A model generated the notes under the pieces. That model made no database searches. It worked only from the letters and a program-made list of their open reading frames with translations, and had not been told where the DNA came from. The position numbers were made by a program, and so were the translations under genes. 59,938 bases of DNA. It comes from an uncultured Neomegalonema sp. (lineage in GTDB: Bacteria > Pseudomonadota > Alphaproteobacteria > Rhodobacterales > Rhodobacteraceae). The stretch lies in NCBI GenBank assembly GCA_937957975.1, contig CALFFK010000041.1:1-59938 (forward strand), read 5' to 3'. Numbering within the stretch: position 1 is the stretch's first letter; each line of letters begins with the position of its first letter. Shown in pieces: positions 18,090-29,469 of the stretch.

Positions 18090-18488
18090 CTAGAATACGG
18101 TGCAAAGAACCTCGCCACCGACATTCGCATCGCGGGCGCTTGCATCGGACATCACGCCACGTGGCGTCGAAACGATGGAGACGCCAAGACCGTTACGGAT
18201 GCGGGGCATGTCTTTCACGTTGCTGTAAACGCGACGACCAGGTTTTGACACACGCGACAGTTCGCGGATGACCGGCTGGCCTTCGAAATACTTCAGCGAG
18301 ATCGTGAATTGCGGCATATCCCGCTCATCCTTCGTGCCCTCGTAAGAGCGGATGTAGCCCTCTTCCTTGAGCACATCGAGAACCCAGCCACGGAGTTTGG
18401 AGGCCGGAGTCACGCAGGTGGATTTACCACGCATCTGGGCGTTACGAATGCGTGTCAGCATATCGCCAAGAGGATCGGAAACGTTCAT
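18090..18488 (-). CDS. rpsH: 30S ribosomal protein S8
   Basis: S8 binds the central domain of 16S rRNA and in enterobacteria also represses the spc operon. The 132 residues start [19 protein letters not shown] and end with [18 protein letters not shown] plus the short [10 protein letters not shown] strand. It lies between rpsN and rplF; an S8-binding regulatory site was not identified. Confidence 0.98.
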   Translation of the reverse strand: MNVSDPLGDMLTRIRNAQMRGKSTCVTPASKLRGWVLDVLKEEGYIRSYEGTKDERDMPQFTISLKYFEGQPVIRELSRVSKPGRRVYSNVKDMPRIRNGLGVSIVSTPRGVMSDASARDANVGGEVLCTVF

Positions 18489-18501
18489 TGCATATCCTCC
18501 C

Positions 18502-18807
18502 TTACCAGCTTGACTTGGTCATACCGGGAATCATCCCGTTATTGGCCAATTCGCGCAAAGCGATACGCGACATCTTGAGTTTGCGATAGTACCCGCGAGG
18601 ACGACCAGTCATCGAACAACGGTTGCGCAAGCGCGTCGGTGCAGAGTTGCGCGGCAGTTCGGCCAGATCGAGGCGAGCCTTGAACCGTTCCTCGGGCGTT
18701 TTATCCTCATCGAGGATGATAGCCTTCAGCTCCGCACGCTTTGCAGCGTACTTCTTCACGAGGCGTTCGCGCTTCAGATTGGTCTGGATTGTTCCGTCTT
18801 TTGCCAT
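18502..18807 (-). CDS. rpsN: 30S ribosomal protein S14 (long, zinc-free form)
   Basis: S14 is part of the head of the small subunit. At 101 residues it is the long form, and the CxxC zinc pairs of the short type are absent. The signature [20 protein letters not shown] is followed by the ending GMTKSSW. It lies in the normal place between rplE and rpsH. Confidence 0.98.
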   Translation of the reverse strand: MAKDGTIQTNLKRERLVKKYAAKRAELKAIILDEDKTPEERFKARLDLAELPRNSAPTRLRNRCSMTGRPRGYYRKLKMSRIALRELANNGMIPGMTKSSW

Positions 18808-18824
18808 TGTACTCGTTCCTCTCC

Positions 18825-19394
18825 CTACTGTCCGGGCTGCGTGAACGGCATGTTGAAATGCTTCAGAAGCGCACGCGCCTCATCATCACTCTTGGCCGTC
18901 GTGCAAATGATGACATCCATACCACGGACCTGATCGACCTTGTCGTAATCGACCTCGGGGAAGATGATGTGTTCCTTGAGACCGAGGGCATAGTTGCCCC
19001 GGCCATCGAAGCTGTTCATTTTAACACCGCGAAAGTCGCGAATTCGCGGCATTGCCACCGTAATCAGGCGGTCAAGGAAGTCATACATACGCGCACGGCG
19101 CAATGTGACCTTTGTGCCAAGCGGCATTCCTTCACGCACCTTGAACCCGGCGATGGAGTTCTTGGCGCGGGTGATTACAGGCTGCTGACCGGCAATAAGT
19201 GCCAGTTCTTCTGCTGCCTTCTTCACACGCTTGGTGTCCTGCACCGCGTCACCGACGCCGATGTTAAGAACAATTTTTTCCAGCTTCGGCACCTGAAGGG
19301 CGTTCTTGTAACCGAACTCCTCCAGCAGCTTGGCGCGGATTTCCTCGTCGAATTTAATCTTCAGACGGGGGATGTACTGCGAACCGTCAGCCAT
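18825..19394 (-). CDS. rplE: 50S ribosomal protein L5
   Basis: L5 binds 5S rRNA and contacts the P-site tRNA. Diagnostic stretches are [34 protein letters not shown] and [17 protein letters not shown]. The start [12 protein letters not shown] is chosen over a longer upstream frame; it overlaps the rplX stop by eight bases, and 189 residues is the normal length. Confidence 0.97.
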   Translation of the reverse strand: MADGSQYIPRLKIKFDEEIRAKLLEEFGYKNALQVPKLEKIVLNIGVGDAVQDTKRVKKAAEELALIAGQQPVITRAKNSIAGFKVREGMPLGTKVTLRRARMYDFLDRLITVAMPRIRDFRGVKMNSFDGRGNYALGLKEHIIFPEVDYDKVDQVRGMDVIICTTAKSDDEARALLKHFNMPFTQPGQ

Positions 19395-19701
19395 CGATGG
19401 TTTCTCCCGACTTCTTCGCAAAGCGAACCTTTTTGCCATCTTCCGTGCGGAAGCCAACGCGTGTGGGGCCACCGTCTTTCGGATCAACCATGGCGATATT
19501 CGACAGATTGATGGGCATTGCCTTGGGGATACGACCGCCTTGGGAAGCCTGACTTTGCTTCGTATGGCGGATCACGGTGTTGACACCGGTCACAACCGCC
19601 CGGCCCTCTGCCGGCATAACACGCTCGATCTCGCCTTCGACGCCTTTATCGCGCCCGGCAAGTACGACGACCTTGTCGCCTTTCTTGAGTTTCGCAGCCA
19701 T
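19387..19701 (-). CDS. rplX: 50S ribosomal protein L24
   Basis: L24 starts assembly of the large subunit. The KOW motif appears in [19 protein letters not shown], near residues 6-24. The ATG shares its A with the rplN stop (TGATG), giving 104 residues; a TTG one codon upstream is possible but unnecessary. It overlaps rplE at the other end. Confidence 0.97.
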   Translation of the reverse strand: MAAKLKKGDKVVVLAGRDKGVEGEIERVMPAEGRAVVTGVNTVIRHTKQSQASQGGRIPKAMPINLSNIAMVDPKDGGPTRVGFRTEDGKKVRFAKKSGETIDG

Positions 19702-20069
19702 CAAAGCACCTCCGGCGCGAGCGAAATGATTTTCATGTAGTTCTTGCCACGCAACTCACGCGGAACCGGCCCGAAGATACGGGTACCGACAGGTTCGTTG
19801 TTGTTGTTGAGAATGACGGCGGCATTGCCGTCAAAGCGGATCACAGTACCGTCTTCACGGCGGATCGCCTTGGCTGTGCGAACAACGACGGCCTTGCGGA
19901 CCTCGCCCTTCTTGACACGGCCACGGGGGATCGCCTCCTTGACGGAAACCACGATCACATCACCCACATGGGCATAGCGGCGCTTGGCTCCGCCCAGTAC
20001 CTTGATGCACTGGACACGGCGCGCACCAGAATTGTCCGCAACGTCCAGATTGGACTGCATCTGAATCAT
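19701..20069 (-). CDS. rplN: 50S ribosomal protein L14
   Basis: L14 contacts 16S rRNA at an intersubunit bridge. The 122 residues start [20 protein letters not shown] and end with [20 protein letters not shown], the family pattern. It follows rpsQ after 71 bases and shares one base with rplX. Confidence 0.98.
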   Translation of the reverse strand: MIQMQSNLDVADNSGARRVQCIKVLGGAKRRYAHVGDVIVVSVKEAIPRGRVKKGEVRKAVVVRTAKAIRREDGTVIRFDGNAAVILNNNNEPVGTRIFGPVPRELRGKNYMKIISLAPEVL

Positions 20070-20140
20070 CGTTCAGTCTCCCGACCTTGAGGCATCACCG
20101 AAACAGGTCGGATCGCCGCCGGTTTCGTAGACCAGTTGCA

Positions 20141-20377
20141 TCATCCCTGTTCGGAAAGAAGCTCCCAGCGTTTCAATTTCGATACAGGCGCACATTCGAT
20201 GATGCGGACCATATCCCCCACTTTCGCGGAATTATCCACGTCGTGGGCATGATATTTCTTCGACTTGCGAAGCGTCTTCTTCAGGATCGGATGGCGGAAG
20301 CGACGTTCCACGCTGACCACGATGGTCTGGTGGTTCGTATCGCTAACAACCTGGCCCTGCAATATGCGTTTAGGCAT
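20141..20377 (-). CDS. rpsQ: 30S ribosomal protein S17
   Basis: A small OB-fold protein of the 30S body. The 78 residues include [20 protein letters not shown] and the S17 signature [18 protein letters not shown]. It lies 19 bases after rpmC and before rplN, as in other S10 clusters. Confidence 0.98.
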   Translation of the reverse strand: MPKRILQGQVVSDTNHQTIVVSVERRFRHPILKKTLRKSKKYHAHDVDNSAKVGDMVRIIECAPVSKLKRWELLSEQG

Positions 20378-20396
20378 CTTGTCTCTCGTTCCCCGC

Positions 20397-20603
20397 TCAG
20401 GCGGCGCTTGCCGCGTCGCGGACTTTCTCGTTCAGAATAGTCAGGACGCGCGCAACGTCCCGGCGAACGACACGGACACGCGATGTATTCTCAAGCGTGC
20501 TACCGGCTGCCTGAAAGCGCAGGTTGAACTGCTCTTTCTTAAGCGTGACAAGCTCCTCACGAAGCTCCTCAACCGTTTTACCGCGCATTTCTTCCACAGT
20601 CAT
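20397..20603 (-). CDS. rpmC: 50S ribosomal protein L29
   Basis: L29 sits at the peptide exit and helps bind trigger factor and SRP. The start [18 protein letters not shown] has GGAGG eight bases upstream; a five-codon extension is ignored. At 68 residues, with [20 protein letters not shown], it is a typical L29. Confidence 0.97.
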   Translation of the reverse strand: MTVEEMRGKTVEELREELVTLKKEQFNLRFQAAGSTLENTSRVRVVRRDVARVLTILNEKVRDAASAA

Positions 20604-20655
20604 GGGGAAGACCTCCAAAAATCAACCATCGCACCCATTGATTGAGTGCTGGTCG

Positions 20656-21069
20656 TTACCAATCTTCGCGAGCGACGATCCGACATTTAACCGGCAATTT
20701 CATTGCCGCGAGTCGGAGCGCTTCTTTTGCAACAGGTTCGCCCACGCCGTCAATCTCGAACATGATGCGTCCGGGTTTTACTTTTGCGGCCCAGAATTCG
20801 ACAGAACCCTTACCTTTACCCATACGCACTTCAGTCGGTTTTTTCGTGACCGGAGTGTCCGGGAAGATACGAATCCAGATACGGCCCTGACGTTTCATAT
20901 GACGCGTGATTGCCCGACGAGCGGATTCAATCTGACGCGACGTAATCCGCTCAGGTTCCAGGGCCTTCAGCCCATAAGAGCCAAAGTTGAGATCCGCACC
21001 GCCCTTGGCCTGACCCTTGATCCGGCCTTTGAACATCTTGCGGAATTTGGTGCGCTTTGGTTGAAGCAT
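20656..21069 (-). CDS. rplP: 50S ribosomal protein L16
   Basis: L16 organises the A site of the peptidyl transferase centre. The 137 residues begin [19 protein letters not shown] and contain [20 protein letters not shown] and the [20 protein letters not shown] loop. It is 13 bases after rpsC. Confidence 0.98.
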   Translation of the reverse strand: MLQPKRTKFRKMFKGRIKGQAKGGADLNFGSYGLKALEPERITSRQIESARRAITRHMKRQGRIWIRIFPDTPVTKKPTEVRMGKGKGSVEFWAAKVKPGRIMFEIDGVGEPVAKEALRLAAMKLPVKCRIVAREDW

Positions 21070-21082
21070 GTCTTATCCTCCC

Positions 21083-21805
21083 TCAGCGATCACGGTCGCG
21101 GCGGGGACGGCGATCACCACCAGGGCGTCCACCTTCCTGCATTTCCTGAACGCGACGATCCCGTGCGGTAGGGTCATGTTCAAGGACTTCGCCCTTGAAT
21201 ATCCAGACCTTCACGCCGCAAATGCCATAAGCCGTCTTGGACTCAGACGTCGCATAATCAATATCGGCACGCATCGTATGCAATGGCACGCGGCCTTCGC
21301 GATACCATTCAGTCCGTGCGATCTCGGCGCCGCCCAGACGACCGGCGATGTTCACGCGGATACCAAGAGCACCCATGCGCATCGACGTCTGAACGGCACG
21401 CTTGAGAGCACGGCGGAAAGATACGCGGCGCTCAAGCTGCTGCGCGATATTCTCGGCAACAAGCTGGGCATCAAGCTCCGGCTTGCGGACCTCGATGATG
21501 TTCAGATGCAGTTCGCTGTCGGTGAACCGGGTCAGCTTTTGACGCAGTTTTTCGATGTCTGCGCCTTTTTTGCCGATGATAATACCGGGGCGACCCGAAT
21601 AGATCGTAACGCGGCATTTCTTGTGCGGACGCTCGATGACAACCCGGCTGATACCCGCTTGCTTACATTCCTTATGAATGAACTCACGGATATTCATGTC
21701 TTCCTTGAGAAGATCGCCAAATTCACGCGCGCTGGCGTACCAGCGGGATTCCCAGGTCCGGTTGATCCCCAGGCGAAAGCCAATCGGGTTTACTTTTTGA
21801 CCCAT
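21083..21805 (-). CDS. rpsC: 30S ribosomal protein S3
   Basis: S3 lines the mRNA entry channel and has helicase-like activity with S4 and S5. The 240 residues start [20 protein letters not shown]. The KH domain includes [20 protein letters not shown], and the C-terminal domain includes [14 protein letters not shown]. The basic tail is rich in Arg, Gly and Asp. Its ATG shares one base with the rplV stop. Confidence 0.98.
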   Translation of the reverse strand: MGQKVNPIGFRLGINRTWESRWYASAREFGDLLKEDMNIREFIHKECKQAGISRVVIERPHKKCRVTIYSGRPGIIIGKKGADIEKLRQKLTRFTDSELHLNIIEVRKPELDAQLVAENIAQQLERRVSFRRALKRAVQTSMRMGALGIRVNIAGRLGGAEIARTEWYREGRVPLHTMRADIDYATSESKTAYGICGVKVWIFKGEVLEHDPTARDRRVQEMQEGGRPGGDRRPRRDRDR

Positions 21806-22185
21806 TACGCGGCCTCCTCGACTTCACGGACCTTGATGGTCAGCTGGCTGAACGGCTTCAGGATCTTGCCGAAGCGGCCACGGGCACGCGGACGACCGCG
21901 CTTCAGGGTGATGTTCTTCCCGACCCATGCTTCAGCAACCACAAGCGCATCAACATCGAGACCGTGATTGTTCTCGGCATTCGCGATGGCCGATTGCAGG
22001 GCTTTCTTCACGTCACCGGCGATCCGCTTGTTGGAAAACGTCAGATCGGCGAGAGCCGCAGCAACAGGCTTGCCGCGAATTTGCTCGGCGACAAGGTTCA
22101 GCTTCTGCGGGCTGACACGCAGCATACGCGCGACGGCCATGGCCTCGTTTTCGGCGCAGCGGCGGGGGTTTTTCTCTTTTGCCAT
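21805..22185 (-). CDS. rplV: 50S ribosomal protein L22
   Basis: L22 lines the exit tunnel and is a site of macrolide resistance. The start MAKEKNPRR is four bases after the rpsS stop and gives 126 residues; a longer upstream frame overlaps rpsS and is rejected. Signatures are [19 protein letters not shown] and the tunnel hairpin [20 protein letters not shown]. Confidence 0.97.
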   Translation of the reverse strand: MAKEKNPRRCAENEAMAVARMLRVSPQKLNLVAEQIRGKPVAAALADLTFSNKRIAGDVKKALQSAIANAENNHGLDVDALVVAEAWVGKNITLKRGRPRARGRFGKILKPFSQLTIKVREVEEAA

Positions 22186-22189
22186 CGGT

Positions 22190-22468
22190 CTATTTCCGCT
22201 TCGCTTTTTTGTCCGCCGCATGACCGTAATAGGTCCGCGTCGGAGCATATTCGCCGAATTTCTGACCAATCATGTCCTCGGATACGAGCACGGGAATGTG
22301 CTTGCGGCCATTATGGACACCAAAAGTGAGGCCGACAAACTGCGGCAGGATGGTCGAACGACGCGACCAGGTCTTGATGACTTCCTTGCGACCGGATTCG
22401 CGTGATTTTTCCGCTTTCTTAAGCAGATAACCGTCAACGAACGGGCCTTTCCATACGGAACGGGGCAT
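22190..22468 (-). CDS. rpsS: 30S ribosomal protein S19
   Basis: S19 is a head protein that pairs with S13. The 92 residues start [20 protein letters not shown] and include [20 protein letters not shown] and LGEFAPTRTY-type residues (here [10 protein letters not shown]). Spacers to rplB and rplV are 11 and 4 bases. Confidence 0.98.
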   Translation of the reverse strand: MPRSVWKGPFVDGYLLKKAEKSRESGRKEVIKTWSRRSTILPQFVGLTFGVHNGRKHIPVLVSEDMIGQKFGEYAPTRTYYGHAADKKAKRK

Positions 22469-22479
22469 ACTGGTGTTCC

Positions 22480-23316
22480 CTATTTCTTCTTGCGCGCGTG
22501 GCGGCTGCGGATGATATATTTATCGGTCGTCTTGTTCGACCGGGTGCGGCGACCCTTGGTATCCTTACCCCATGGCGTCACGGGAGTACGACCACCGGAC
22601 GTACGGCCTTCACCACCACCATGCGGGTGATCGATCGGGTTCATGGCAACACCGCGAACGGAGGGGCGTTTGCCCATCCAGCGTTTGCGACCTGCCTTGC
22701 CGAGATTCTGGTTCGAGTGATCGGGGTTCGAAACCGCGCCCACTGTTGCAATGCACTCCTGACGCACGCGGCGCAGCTCACCTGATCCGAGACGAATCTG
22801 GGCATAGCCACCGTCACGCCCGACGAACTGGACATAAGATCCGGCAGAACGTGCGATCTGGCCGCCCTTGCCGGGCTTCATCTCGACGTTATGGACGATT
22901 GTGCCAACCGGCATCCCGGCCAAAGGCATCGCATTGCCCGGCTTCACGTCAACCTTGGCGCCCGCGATGATCGTATCACCGACCGAGAGACGCTGGGGTG
23001 CAATGATATAATTGCGCTCGCCATCTTCATACACGATCAGCGCAATGAACGCTGTGCGGTTGGGGTCATATTCGATCCGCTCAACAGTCGCGGGAATGTC
23101 CCACTTCCGCCGTTTGAAATCGATCATCCGGTAAAGCTTTTTCGCCCCGCCACCAATCCGACGCGCCGTAATGCGTCCTGTGTTGTTCCGACCACCCTTT
23201 TTCGTGAGACCCTGCGTCAGGGTCTTTTCGGGGCGGCCCGACCAAAGATCGGAGCGGTCGATCAGCACCAGCGCGCGCTGGCCCGGCGTAGTCGGCTTGT
23301 ATTTCTTCAACGCCAT
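22480..23316 (-). CDS. rplB: 50S ribosomal protein L2
   Basis: L2 is needed for peptidyl transferase assembly and subunit joining. The 278 residues start [20 protein letters not shown]. The conserved C-terminal catalytic-centre loop reads [20 protein letters not shown], with the key histidine. It lies 58 bases after rplW; that spacer contains a GGGGG/CCCCC hairpin. Confidence 0.98.
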   Translation of the reverse strand: MALKKYKPTTPGQRALVLIDRSDLWSGRPEKTLTQGLTKKGGRNNTGRITARRIGGGAKKLYRMIDFKRRKWDIPATVERIEYDPNRTAFIALIVYEDGERNYIIAPQRLSVGDTIIAGAKVDVKPGNAMPLAGMPVGTIVHNVEMKPGKGGQIARSAGSYVQFVGRDGGYAQIRLGSGELRRVRQECIATVGAVSNPDHSNQNLGKAGRKRWMGKRPSVRGVAMNPIDHPHGGGEGRTSGGRTPVTPWGKDTKGRRTRSNKTTDKYIIRSRHARKKK

Positions 23317-23374
23317 GGTTTCTGTCTCCCGCGTCGGGGGTTACACCCCCAGCATACTTTTCAAATCGGGGCCG

Positions 23375-23671
23375 CTAGAGGCCCGTCATTACGTCGATCA
23401 TGTGCCCGTCTTCGAGCCGCACAACCGCTTTTTTCATATCGCTGCGCCGTCCGCGACGACCGCGAAAGACTTTCTGTTTACCCTTTTGGATGAGGGTATT
23501 CACACTGCGCACCTTGACGTCGAACAGAGCCTCGACCGCAGCGCGGATCGCAGGTTTTGTTGCATCCATGGCAACCTCGAAAACAACTGCGTTGGCTTCG
23601 GAAGCCATGGTTGCTTTCTCGGTGATGAGCGGGCGACGGATCACGTCGTAATGTTCCGGTTTCACGCTCAT
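23375..23671 (-). CDS. rplW: 50S ribosomal protein L23
   Basis: L23 is the docking site for trigger factor and SRP at the tunnel exit. The 98 residues contain [34 protein letters not shown] and the basic loop [19 protein letters not shown]. It overlaps the rplD stop by four bases (ATGA), so the two are coupled. Confidence 0.97.
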   Translation of the reverse strand: MSVKPEHYDVIRRPLITEKATMASEANAVVFEVAMDATKPAIRAAVEALFDVKVRSVNTLIQKGKQKVFRGRRGRRSDMKKAVVRLEDGHMIDVMTGL

Positions 23672-24309
23672 GCCGCAGTTTCCTTCTTGTCGGACGAAAG
23701 CCGCGCCGTCAGCGCGTCGATACCCGCGCGGGTGACGACCAGCGTGTCCTTGAGCATGATGTCATAGACATTGGCTCCGGCACTTGGCAGCACATCAACA
23801 CCGTCAAGATTGCTCGCCGCGCGGGCAAAGCCCTGATCGACATCGCCATCAATGAACAGCGCCTTGCGGACACCGAGTTTTTCGAGATGCGCCTTGAGCG
23901 ACTTCGTTTTGCCATCCTCAAGGGTGGCCGTGTCGATCACGATCAGCCGGTCGCTAGATGCCTTGTCAGACAACGCCATCTTCAGACCGAGGGCACGGAC
24001 TTTCTTGGGCAGTTCATGCGCGTGGCTGCGCGGGGTTGGACCCTTGTAGACACCACCATGACGGAAGATCGGCGCGCCGCGTGAGCCGTGGCGTGCGCCG
24101 CCCGTGCCTTTTTGGCGATAGATCTTCTTGGTCGAATAGGAGACGTCCGAACGGCCTTTGGTCGAATGTGTACCCGCCTGCCGCTTCGCCAGTTGCCAGC
24201 GAACAACACGGTGCAGGATGTCGGCACGCGGCTCGATACCAAACACCGATTCATCCAGTTCAATGTCGCCGGAAGCCGACGCATCGAGGGTCAGGACATC
24301 GCGTTTCAT
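23668..24309 (-). CDS. rplD: 50S ribosomal protein L4
   Basis: L4 reaches into the exit tunnel and in enterobacteria also represses the S10 operon. The 213 residues include the tunnel loop [19 protein letters not shown] and the [19 protein letters not shown] segment. It overlaps rplC by four bases and rplW by four bases. Confidence 0.97.
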   Translation of the reverse strand: MKRDVLTLDASASGDIELDESVFGIEPRADILHRVVRWQLAKRQAGTHSTKGRSDVSYSTKKIYRQKGTGGARHGSRGAPIFRHGGVYKGPTPRSHAHELPKKVRALGLKMALSDKASSDRLIVIDTATLEDGKTKSLKAHLEKLGVRKALFIDGDVDQGFARAASNLDGVDVLPSAGANVYDIMLKDTLVVTRAGIDALTARLSSDKKETAA

Positions 24310-25154
24310 GCCTTGTCCCCTTCATTGTTATCGGCTGCATCATCACCCGACGATGCATCACCGGATTCAGAAGCTTCCATTGCGGCCTGTTCGGCTTCAG
24401 CGGCAGCAGCGCGCGCTGCTTCTTCCTCGGCAGCGACGGCAGCGGCGGCTTCCTCGGCAGCTTTTTCTGCGACAGCGGCAGCAGAACGCAGGGCCGCAGG
24501 GAACAGAACGCTTTCGCTCTGATCCAGCTTGACCGCATCACGAATAATGACCCATCCGCCTTTGGCCCCCGGCACAGAGCCACGAACCATGACAAGACCA
24601 CGATCAACATCCGTGCGCTCGACGCGCAGATTCTGGGTCGTCACGCGGGCTGCACCCATGTGACCGGCCATTTTCTTGCCCTTGAAGACCTTGCCAGGGA
24701 ACTGGCACTGCCCGGTCGAGCCATGCGAACGGTGACTGACCGAGACACCGTGTGTCGCGCGCAGACCACCGAAGTTATGGCGCTTCATCGCGCCCGCAAA
24801 ACCCTTACCGATGGACGTGCCGACCACATCAACCAACTGGCCTTCAAAGAAGTGGCTGGCGATGATCTCTTCGCCCACGTCAATGAGGTTATCCTCGGTG
24901 ACGCGGAACTCGGCAACTTTCCGTTTCGGCTCTACCTTGGCGACCGTGAAATGGCCGCGCATAGGTTTGCTGACATTCTTGGGCTTGGCAGTGCCTGCAC
25001 CCAACTGAACGGCTGTGTAGCCGTCGCGCTCCGATGTCCGCTGGGCCACGACCTGGACGTTGTCCATCGAGAGAACGGTGACAGGAACCTGCCGACCGTC
25101 TTCCATGAACAACCGGGTCATACCCAGTTTCCGAGCGATTACGCCTGTACGCAT
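24306..25154 (-). CDS. rplC: 50S ribosomal protein L3 with long Ala/Glu-rich C-terminal extension
   Basis: L3 is an early-assembly protein near the peptidyl transferase centre. The ribosomal part (about residues 1-210) starts [20 protein letters not shown] and contains [20 protein letters not shown], with the glutamine that is methylated in many bacteria. The last 70 residues are Ala-, Glu- and Asp-rich with no L3 homology expected; similar tails occur in alphaproteobacterial L3. The ATG at 25154 has AAGGAG eight bases upstream; the GTG three codons earlier touches the Shine-Dalgarno. Confidence 0.97.
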   Translation of the reverse strand: MRTGVIARKLGMTRLFMEDGRQVPVTVLSMDNVQVVAQRTSERDGYTAVQLGAGTAKPKNVSKPMRGHFTVAKVEPKRKVAEFRVTEDNLIDVGEEIIASHFFEGQLVDVVGTSIGKGFAGAMKRHNFGGLRATHGVSVSHRSHGSTGQCQFPGKVFKGKKMAGHMGAARVTTQNLRVERTDVDRGLVMVRGSVPGAKGGWVIIRDAVKLDQSESVLFPAALRSAAAVAEKAAEEAAAAVAAEEEAARAAAAEAEQAAMEASESGDASSGDDAADNNEGDKA

Positions 25155-25166
25155 CTCGCCCACTCC

Positions 25167-25475
25167 TTACAGTTTGATCTCGACGTCAACACCGGCCGCA
25201 AGGTCAAGCTTCATAAGCGCATCGACGGTTTGCGGTGTCGGGTCAACGATGTCGAGAAGACGTTTATGCGTCCTGATCTCGAACTGTTCGCGGCTCTTTT
25301 TGTCGATATGGGGCGACCTGAGAACCGTGAAACGCTCAATCCGCGTCGGCAAGGGGATTGGACCTCTAACCTGGGCGCCTGTGCGTTTGGCCGTGTTGAC
25401 GATCTCGCGCGCCGAAGAATCGAGCGTGCGATGATCGAAAGCTTTCAGCCTAATGCGAATATTCTGTCCCTGCAT
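25167..25475 (-). CDS. rpsJ: 30S ribosomal protein S10
   Basis: S10 is part of the 30S head and, as NusE, of antitermination complexes. The 102 residues begin [20 protein letters not shown] and contain the [19 protein letters not shown] signature. It opens the S10 part of the cluster, downstream of tuf and separated from it by a terminator-like hairpin. Confidence 0.98.
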   Translation of the reverse strand: MQGQNIRIRLKAFDHRTLDSSAREIVNTAKRTGAQVRGPIPLPTRIERFTVLRSPHIDKKSREQFEIRTHKRLLDIVDPTPQTVDALMKLDLAAGVDVEIKL

Positions 25476-25500
25476 GGGAACGCCTCTTGCCTAATCGGAG

Positions 25501-25537
25501 AAAAGAAAAGAGCCGGGGGAATATCCCCCCCGACTCT
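25501..25537 (-). terminator. terminator-like hairpin between tuf and rpsJ
   Basis: On the minus strand a G/C stem (AGAGTCGGGGG pairing with CCCCCGGCTCT) is followed by TTTCTTTTC. It lies just past the tuf stop and before rpsJ. It should end or attenuate the str transcript, so rpsJ and later genes may depend on partial read-through or on a promoter within the 77-base gap. Confidence 0.8.
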
Positions 25538-25552
25538 CCGGGTCTGTCTCGA

Positions 25553-26728
25553 TTACTCGAGGATCTTTGCGACGACGCCTGCACCGACGGTGCGACCCCC
25601 TTCACGGATGGCGAAGCGAAGCTTCTCTTCCATCGCGATGGGGTTGATAAGCGTAACCGTCATCTTCACGTTATCACCGGGCATAACCATCTCGGTGCCT
25701 TCCGGCAGCTCGACCGAACCCGTGATGTCCGTGGTGCGGAAGTAGAACTGCGGACGATAGTTCGTGAAGAATGGCGTGTGACGGCCCCCTTCATCCTTGT
25801 TCAGGATGTAGGCTTCTGCTTCGAATTTCGTGTGCGGCGTAACGGAACCGGGCTTGCAGAGAATCTGCCCGCGCTCGATGCCTTCACGGTCCACGCCACG
25901 CAGCAGGACACCGACGTTATCGCCAGCCTGGCCCTGATCGAGCAGCTTCTTGAACATTTCGACGCCGGTACAGGTCGTCTTGGAGGTGTCGCGGATACCG
26001 ACGATCTCGATTTCCTCGCCGACCTTCACAACGCCGCGCTCAACACGACCCGTGGCAACCGTACCACGACCGGAGATCGAGAAGACACCCTCGACAGGCA
26101 TCAGGAATGGCTGGTCGATGGGGCGTTCCGGGGTCGGGATAAACTCGTCAACAGCCTTCATCAGCTCGGCGATTTTGTCTTTACCGATATTGTCATCACG
26201 ATCTTCGAGAGCGGCAAGGGCCGAACCTGAAACAATCGGGATGTCGTCGCCGGGGAAGTCATACGAGGAAAGAAGCTCACGAATTTCCATCTCGACGAGT
26301 TCGAGAAGCTCTTCGTCATCGACCTGATCGACCTTGTTCATAAACACGACAAGGGCAGGCACACCGACCTGACGGGCGAGCAGGATGTGCTCACGGGTCT
26401 GTGGCATGGGGCCGTCAGCCGCGTTCACGACGAGAATAGCGCCATCCATCTGGGCAGCACCCGTGATCATGTTTTTCACATAGTCAGCGTGGCCGGGGCA
26501 ATCGACGTGCGCATAGTGACGCGCTTCGGTCTCGTATTCGACATGTGCGGTCGAGATCGTGATGCCGCGTGCCTTTTCTTCCGGGGCAGCGTCAATCTGG
26601 TCATACGCCTTGAACTCGCCGTACTGCTTGGTAATCGCAGCGGTCAGCGTGGTCTTGCCGTGGTCAACGTGGCCAATCGTGCCGACGTTGACGTGCGGTT
26701 TCGTGCGTTCAAACTTTTCCTTGCCCAT
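25553..26728 (-). CDS. tuf: elongation factor Tu
   Basis: EF-Tu brings aminoacyl-tRNA to the ribosome as a GTP complex. The start [20 protein letters not shown] gives 391 residues, the usual length; an upstream 13-codon extension is ignored. GTPase motifs are GHVDHGKTT (G1), DCPGHADY (G3) and NKVDQVDD (G4). Domains 2 and 3 follow from about residue 205. It is the last gene of the str operon after fusA (96-base gap). Many alphaproteobacteria have a second copy elsewhere; only one is seen here. Confidence 0.98.
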   Translation of the reverse strand: MGKEKFERTKPHVNVGTIGHVDHGKTTLTAAITKQYGEFKAYDQIDAAPEEKARGITISTAHVEYETEARHYAHVDCPGHADYVKNMITGAAQMDGAILVVNAADGPMPQTREHILLARQVGVPALVVFMNKVDQVDDEELLELVEMEIRELLSSYDFPGDDIPIVSGSALAALEDRDDNIGKDKIAELMKAVDEFIPTPERPIDQPFLMPVEGVFSISGRGTVATGRVERGVVKVGEEIEIVGIRDTSKTTCTGVEMFKKLLDQGQAGDNVGVLLRGVDREGIERGQILCKPGSVTPHTKFEAEAYILNKDEGGRHTPFFTNYRPQFYFRTTDITGSVELPEGTEMVMPGDNVKMTVTLINPIAMEEKLRFAIREGGRTVGAGVVAKILE

Positions 26729-26824
26729 CTCTGGTCTCCGTAGTTGGCGGTCACTGGCCGCTCGCAAAACTCATTCTCGTAGTGCTGCTGTGCGGGAGGG
26801 CCGCACAGCAAGCGATCCGGTGGA

Positions 26825-28945
26825 TCAGCCCTGGTATTTCGTCTGGATTTCCTCGGCGAGCGCCTGTGGAACCGGTTCGTAATGTGCGAACTGCATGGAG
26901 AAGTTCGCCCGACCCTGAGACATGGAGCGCAGGGTGTTGATGTAGCCAAACATATTCGCAAGCGGCACAAAGGCGTCGATCACGTTGGCATTGCCGCGCG
27001 TGTCCTGACCCTGAACCTGCCCGCGGCGAGACGTCAGATCACCGATGATACCGCCAGTATATTCTTCCGGTGTCACCACTTCGACCTTCATCATCGGTTC
27101 AAGCAGTTTCGGGTTTGCAGCCCGGATGCCTTCACGCATTCCGAGACGCGCCGCGATCTCAAAGGCAAGAACCGAGGAGTCCACATCGTGGAACGCGCCG
27201 TCGATAAGCTGCACCTTGAAATCAATGACCGGGAACCCGGCAAGCGGGCCGGAGTCCATGACGGACAGAATGCCCTTCTCAACACCGGGTATGTATTCCT
27301 TCGGAACTGCACCACCGACAATCTTGCTCTCAAAGCTGTAGCCTTCGCCCGGTTCAGTCGGCTCAAGGATGAGCTTGACGCGCGCGAATTGACCCGTACC
27401 ACCCGACTGTTTCTTGTGGGTGTAATCGATTTCGTGGGTCTTGGTGATCGTCTCACGATACGCCACTTGTGGCGCGCCGACATTGGCTTCCACCTTGAAT
27501 TCACGCTTCAGACGATCAACAAGAATATCGAGGTGGAGTTCGCCCATACCCTTCATAATCGTCTGACCGGATTCGATGTCGGTTTCGACGCGGAAAGAGG
27601 GGTCTTCGGCAGCCAGACGAGCAAGACCAGCAGACATTTTTTCCTGGTCAGCCTTGGTCTTTGGTTCGACCGCGATCTCGATGACGGGATCGGGGAAGGT
27701 CATGGTTTCGAGAACAACCGGCTTCTGGATGTCACAGAGCGAATCGCCTGTCGTCGTGTCCTTGAGACCCGCCAGCGCGATGATGTCGCCTGCGAATGCC
27801 TCCTGAATCTCGTCCTGCTTGTTGGAGTGCATCATAACCATGCGGCCAACGCGCTCTTTCTTGCCTTTGGTCGAGTTCAGCAACGAGTCGCCCTTGTTGA
27901 TCTTGCCCGAATAGATGCGGGTGAAGGTCAGGGTTCCCATGAAGGGGTCGTTCATAATCTTGAATGCGAGGCCAGAAAATGGCTCGTTATCATCGGCATG
28001 ACGCTCGATATTGCGGGTTTCTGTTTCGTCGCCCGGCGCAAAGCCTGTGTAGGCAGGCACGTCGAGAGGGCCGGGCAGGAAATCAACCACAGCGTTGAGC
28101 ATGGGCTGAACGCCCTTATTCTTGAACGCGGAACCACAGATGACCGGCACGAAGGAAAGCGAAAGCGTGCCCTTGCGGAGCAGCTCGATCAGCTTCTCGT
28201 TCGATGGCTCCTCGCCATCAAGAAACTTCTCCATCGCCTCGTCGTCCATCTCGACGGCGTTCTCGATCATGGTGGCGCGCCATTCGTCAGCGACATCCTT
28301 GAGGCTGTCACGAATTGGGCGAAGCTGCCACGATGCACCAAGGTCTTCACCTTCCCAGACCCATTCCTGCATGGTGATCAGATCAACCATGCCTTCGAGT
28401 TCGGTTTCGGAACCGATTGGAATCTGAACGGGGACAGGCGTTGCGCCCGTGCGGTCCTTGATCATCTTCACGCAATTGAAGAAATCAGCGCCGGTCTTGT
28501 CCATCTTGTTGACGAAGACGATGCGCGGAACCCTGTAGCGATCAGCCTGACGCCAGACGGTTTCGGTCTGAGGCTCGACGCCGGCGTTGGCATCAAGAAC
28601 ACAGACGGCACCATCGAGAACCGCAAGCGACCGCTCGACCTCAATTGTGAAGTCAACGTGACCGGGCGTGTCGATGATGTTGAAGCGGTACTTCGGCGAC
28701 TGGGCCGTGGAACCATCTTCGGTCCGCTCCCAAAACGTCGTCGTCGCAGCAGACGTGATAGTAATGCCACGCTCCTGCTCCTGCTCCATCCAGTCCATCG
28801 TAGCGGCGCCGTCATGGACTTCGCCGATCTTGTGGGACTTTCCGGTGTAGAACAAAACGCGCTCGGTCGTCGTGGTCTTACCAGCGTCGATATGCGCCAT
28901 GATTCCGAAGTTACGGTAGCGCTCAAGCGGGTATTCGCGGGCCAT
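26825..28945 (-). CDS. fusA: elongation factor G
   Basis: EF-G drives translocation and, with RRF, ribosome recycling. The 706 residues start [20 protein letters not shown]. GTPase motifs are [20 protein letters not shown] and [10 protein letters not shown], and the domain IV/V region contains GGVIPKE-type residues (here [16 protein letters not shown]). It lies 41 bases after rpsG and ends 96 bases before tuf. Long open frames on the opposite strand are shadows of its codon use. Confidence 0.98.
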   Translation of the reverse strand: MAREYPLERYRNFGIMAHIDAGKTTTTERVLFYTGKSHKIGEVHDGAATMDWMEQEQERGITITSAATTTFWERTEDGSTAQSPKYRFNIIDTPGHVDFTIEVERSLAVLDGAVCVLDANAGVEPQTETVWRQADRYRVPRIVFVNKMDKTGADFFNCVKMIKDRTGATPVPVQIPIGSETELEGMVDLITMQEWVWEGEDLGASWQLRPIRDSLKDVADEWRATMIENAVEMDDEAMEKFLDGEEPSNEKLIELLRKGTLSLSFVPVICGSAFKNKGVQPMLNAVVDFLPGPLDVPAYTGFAPGDETETRNIERHADDNEPFSGLAFKIMNDPFMGTLTFTRIYSGKINKGDSLLNSTKGKKERVGRMVMMHSNKQDEIQEAFAGDIIALAGLKDTTTGDSLCDIQKPVVLETMTFPDPVIEIAVEPKTKADQEKMSAGLARLAAEDPSFRVETDIESGQTIMKGMGELHLDILVDRLKREFKVEANVGAPQVAYRETITKTHEIDYTHKKQSGGTGQFARVKLILEPTEPGEGYSFESKIVGGAVPKEYIPGVEKGILSVMDSGPLAGFPVIDFKVQLIDGAFHDVDSSVLAFEIAARLGMREGIRAANPKLLEPMMKVEVVTPEEYTGGIIGDLTSRRGQVQGQDTRGNANVIDAFVPLANMFGYINTLRSMSQGRANFSMQFAHYEPVPQALAEEIQTKYQG

Positions 28946-28986
28946 GTCAGATCACCTTGATCTTAGCGTGAAACGATATACTGGAA

Positions 28987-29457
28987 TTACCAGCGGAAGT
29001 GGGAGAAAGCCTTGTTCGCATCGGCCATCTTGTGCGTGTCTTCGCGCTTTTTGACCGCAGCGCCACGGTTGTTGACAGCATCGACCAACTCACCGGAGAG
29101 GCGGTCAACCATCGTATTTTCCGACCGTGCGCGAGCCGCCTTGATGAGCCAGCGAATCGCAAGGGCTTCACGGCGCTCAGGGCGAACATCAACGGGCACC
29201 TGATAGGTGGCACCACCAACACGACGCGAGCGAACCTCGACGGCGGGCTTGATGTTGTCGAGAGCCTCGCGGAACACCTCGATAGGGTCGCGACGGGTCT
29301 TTTCCTCGACGATGTCGAGAGCGCCATACACGATGCCCTCGGCGTTCGATTTCTTACCATCGTACATGAGGTTATTCATGAACTTGGTCAGAATGGTATC
29401 GCCGAACTTGGGGTCGGGCAGGACTTCGCGTTTCTCGGCGCGGTGACGACGTGACAT
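28987..29457 (-). CDS. rpsG: 30S ribosomal protein S7
   Basis: S7 starts assembly of the 30S head and contacts the E-site tRNA. The 156 residues contain [20 protein letters not shown] and [19 protein letters not shown]. It is 12 bases after rpsL. In enterobacteria S7 represses the operon at a site between rpsL and rpsG; the short spacer here does not leave room for a similar structure. Confidence 0.98.
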   Translation of the reverse strand: MSRRHRAEKREVLPDPKFGDTILTKFMNNLMYDGKKSNAEGIVYGALDIVEEKTRRDPIEVFREALDNIKPAVEVRSRRVGGATYQVPVDVRPERREALAIRWLIKAARARSENTMVDRLSGELVDAVNNRGAAVKKREDTHKMADANKAFSHFRW

Positions 29458-29469
29458 ATCTGCTCTTCC

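Noticed and set aside
26882-28960. Plus-strand open frame of 692 codons opposite fusA
   Set aside because: Shadow of the EF-G gene; no recognisable motifs.
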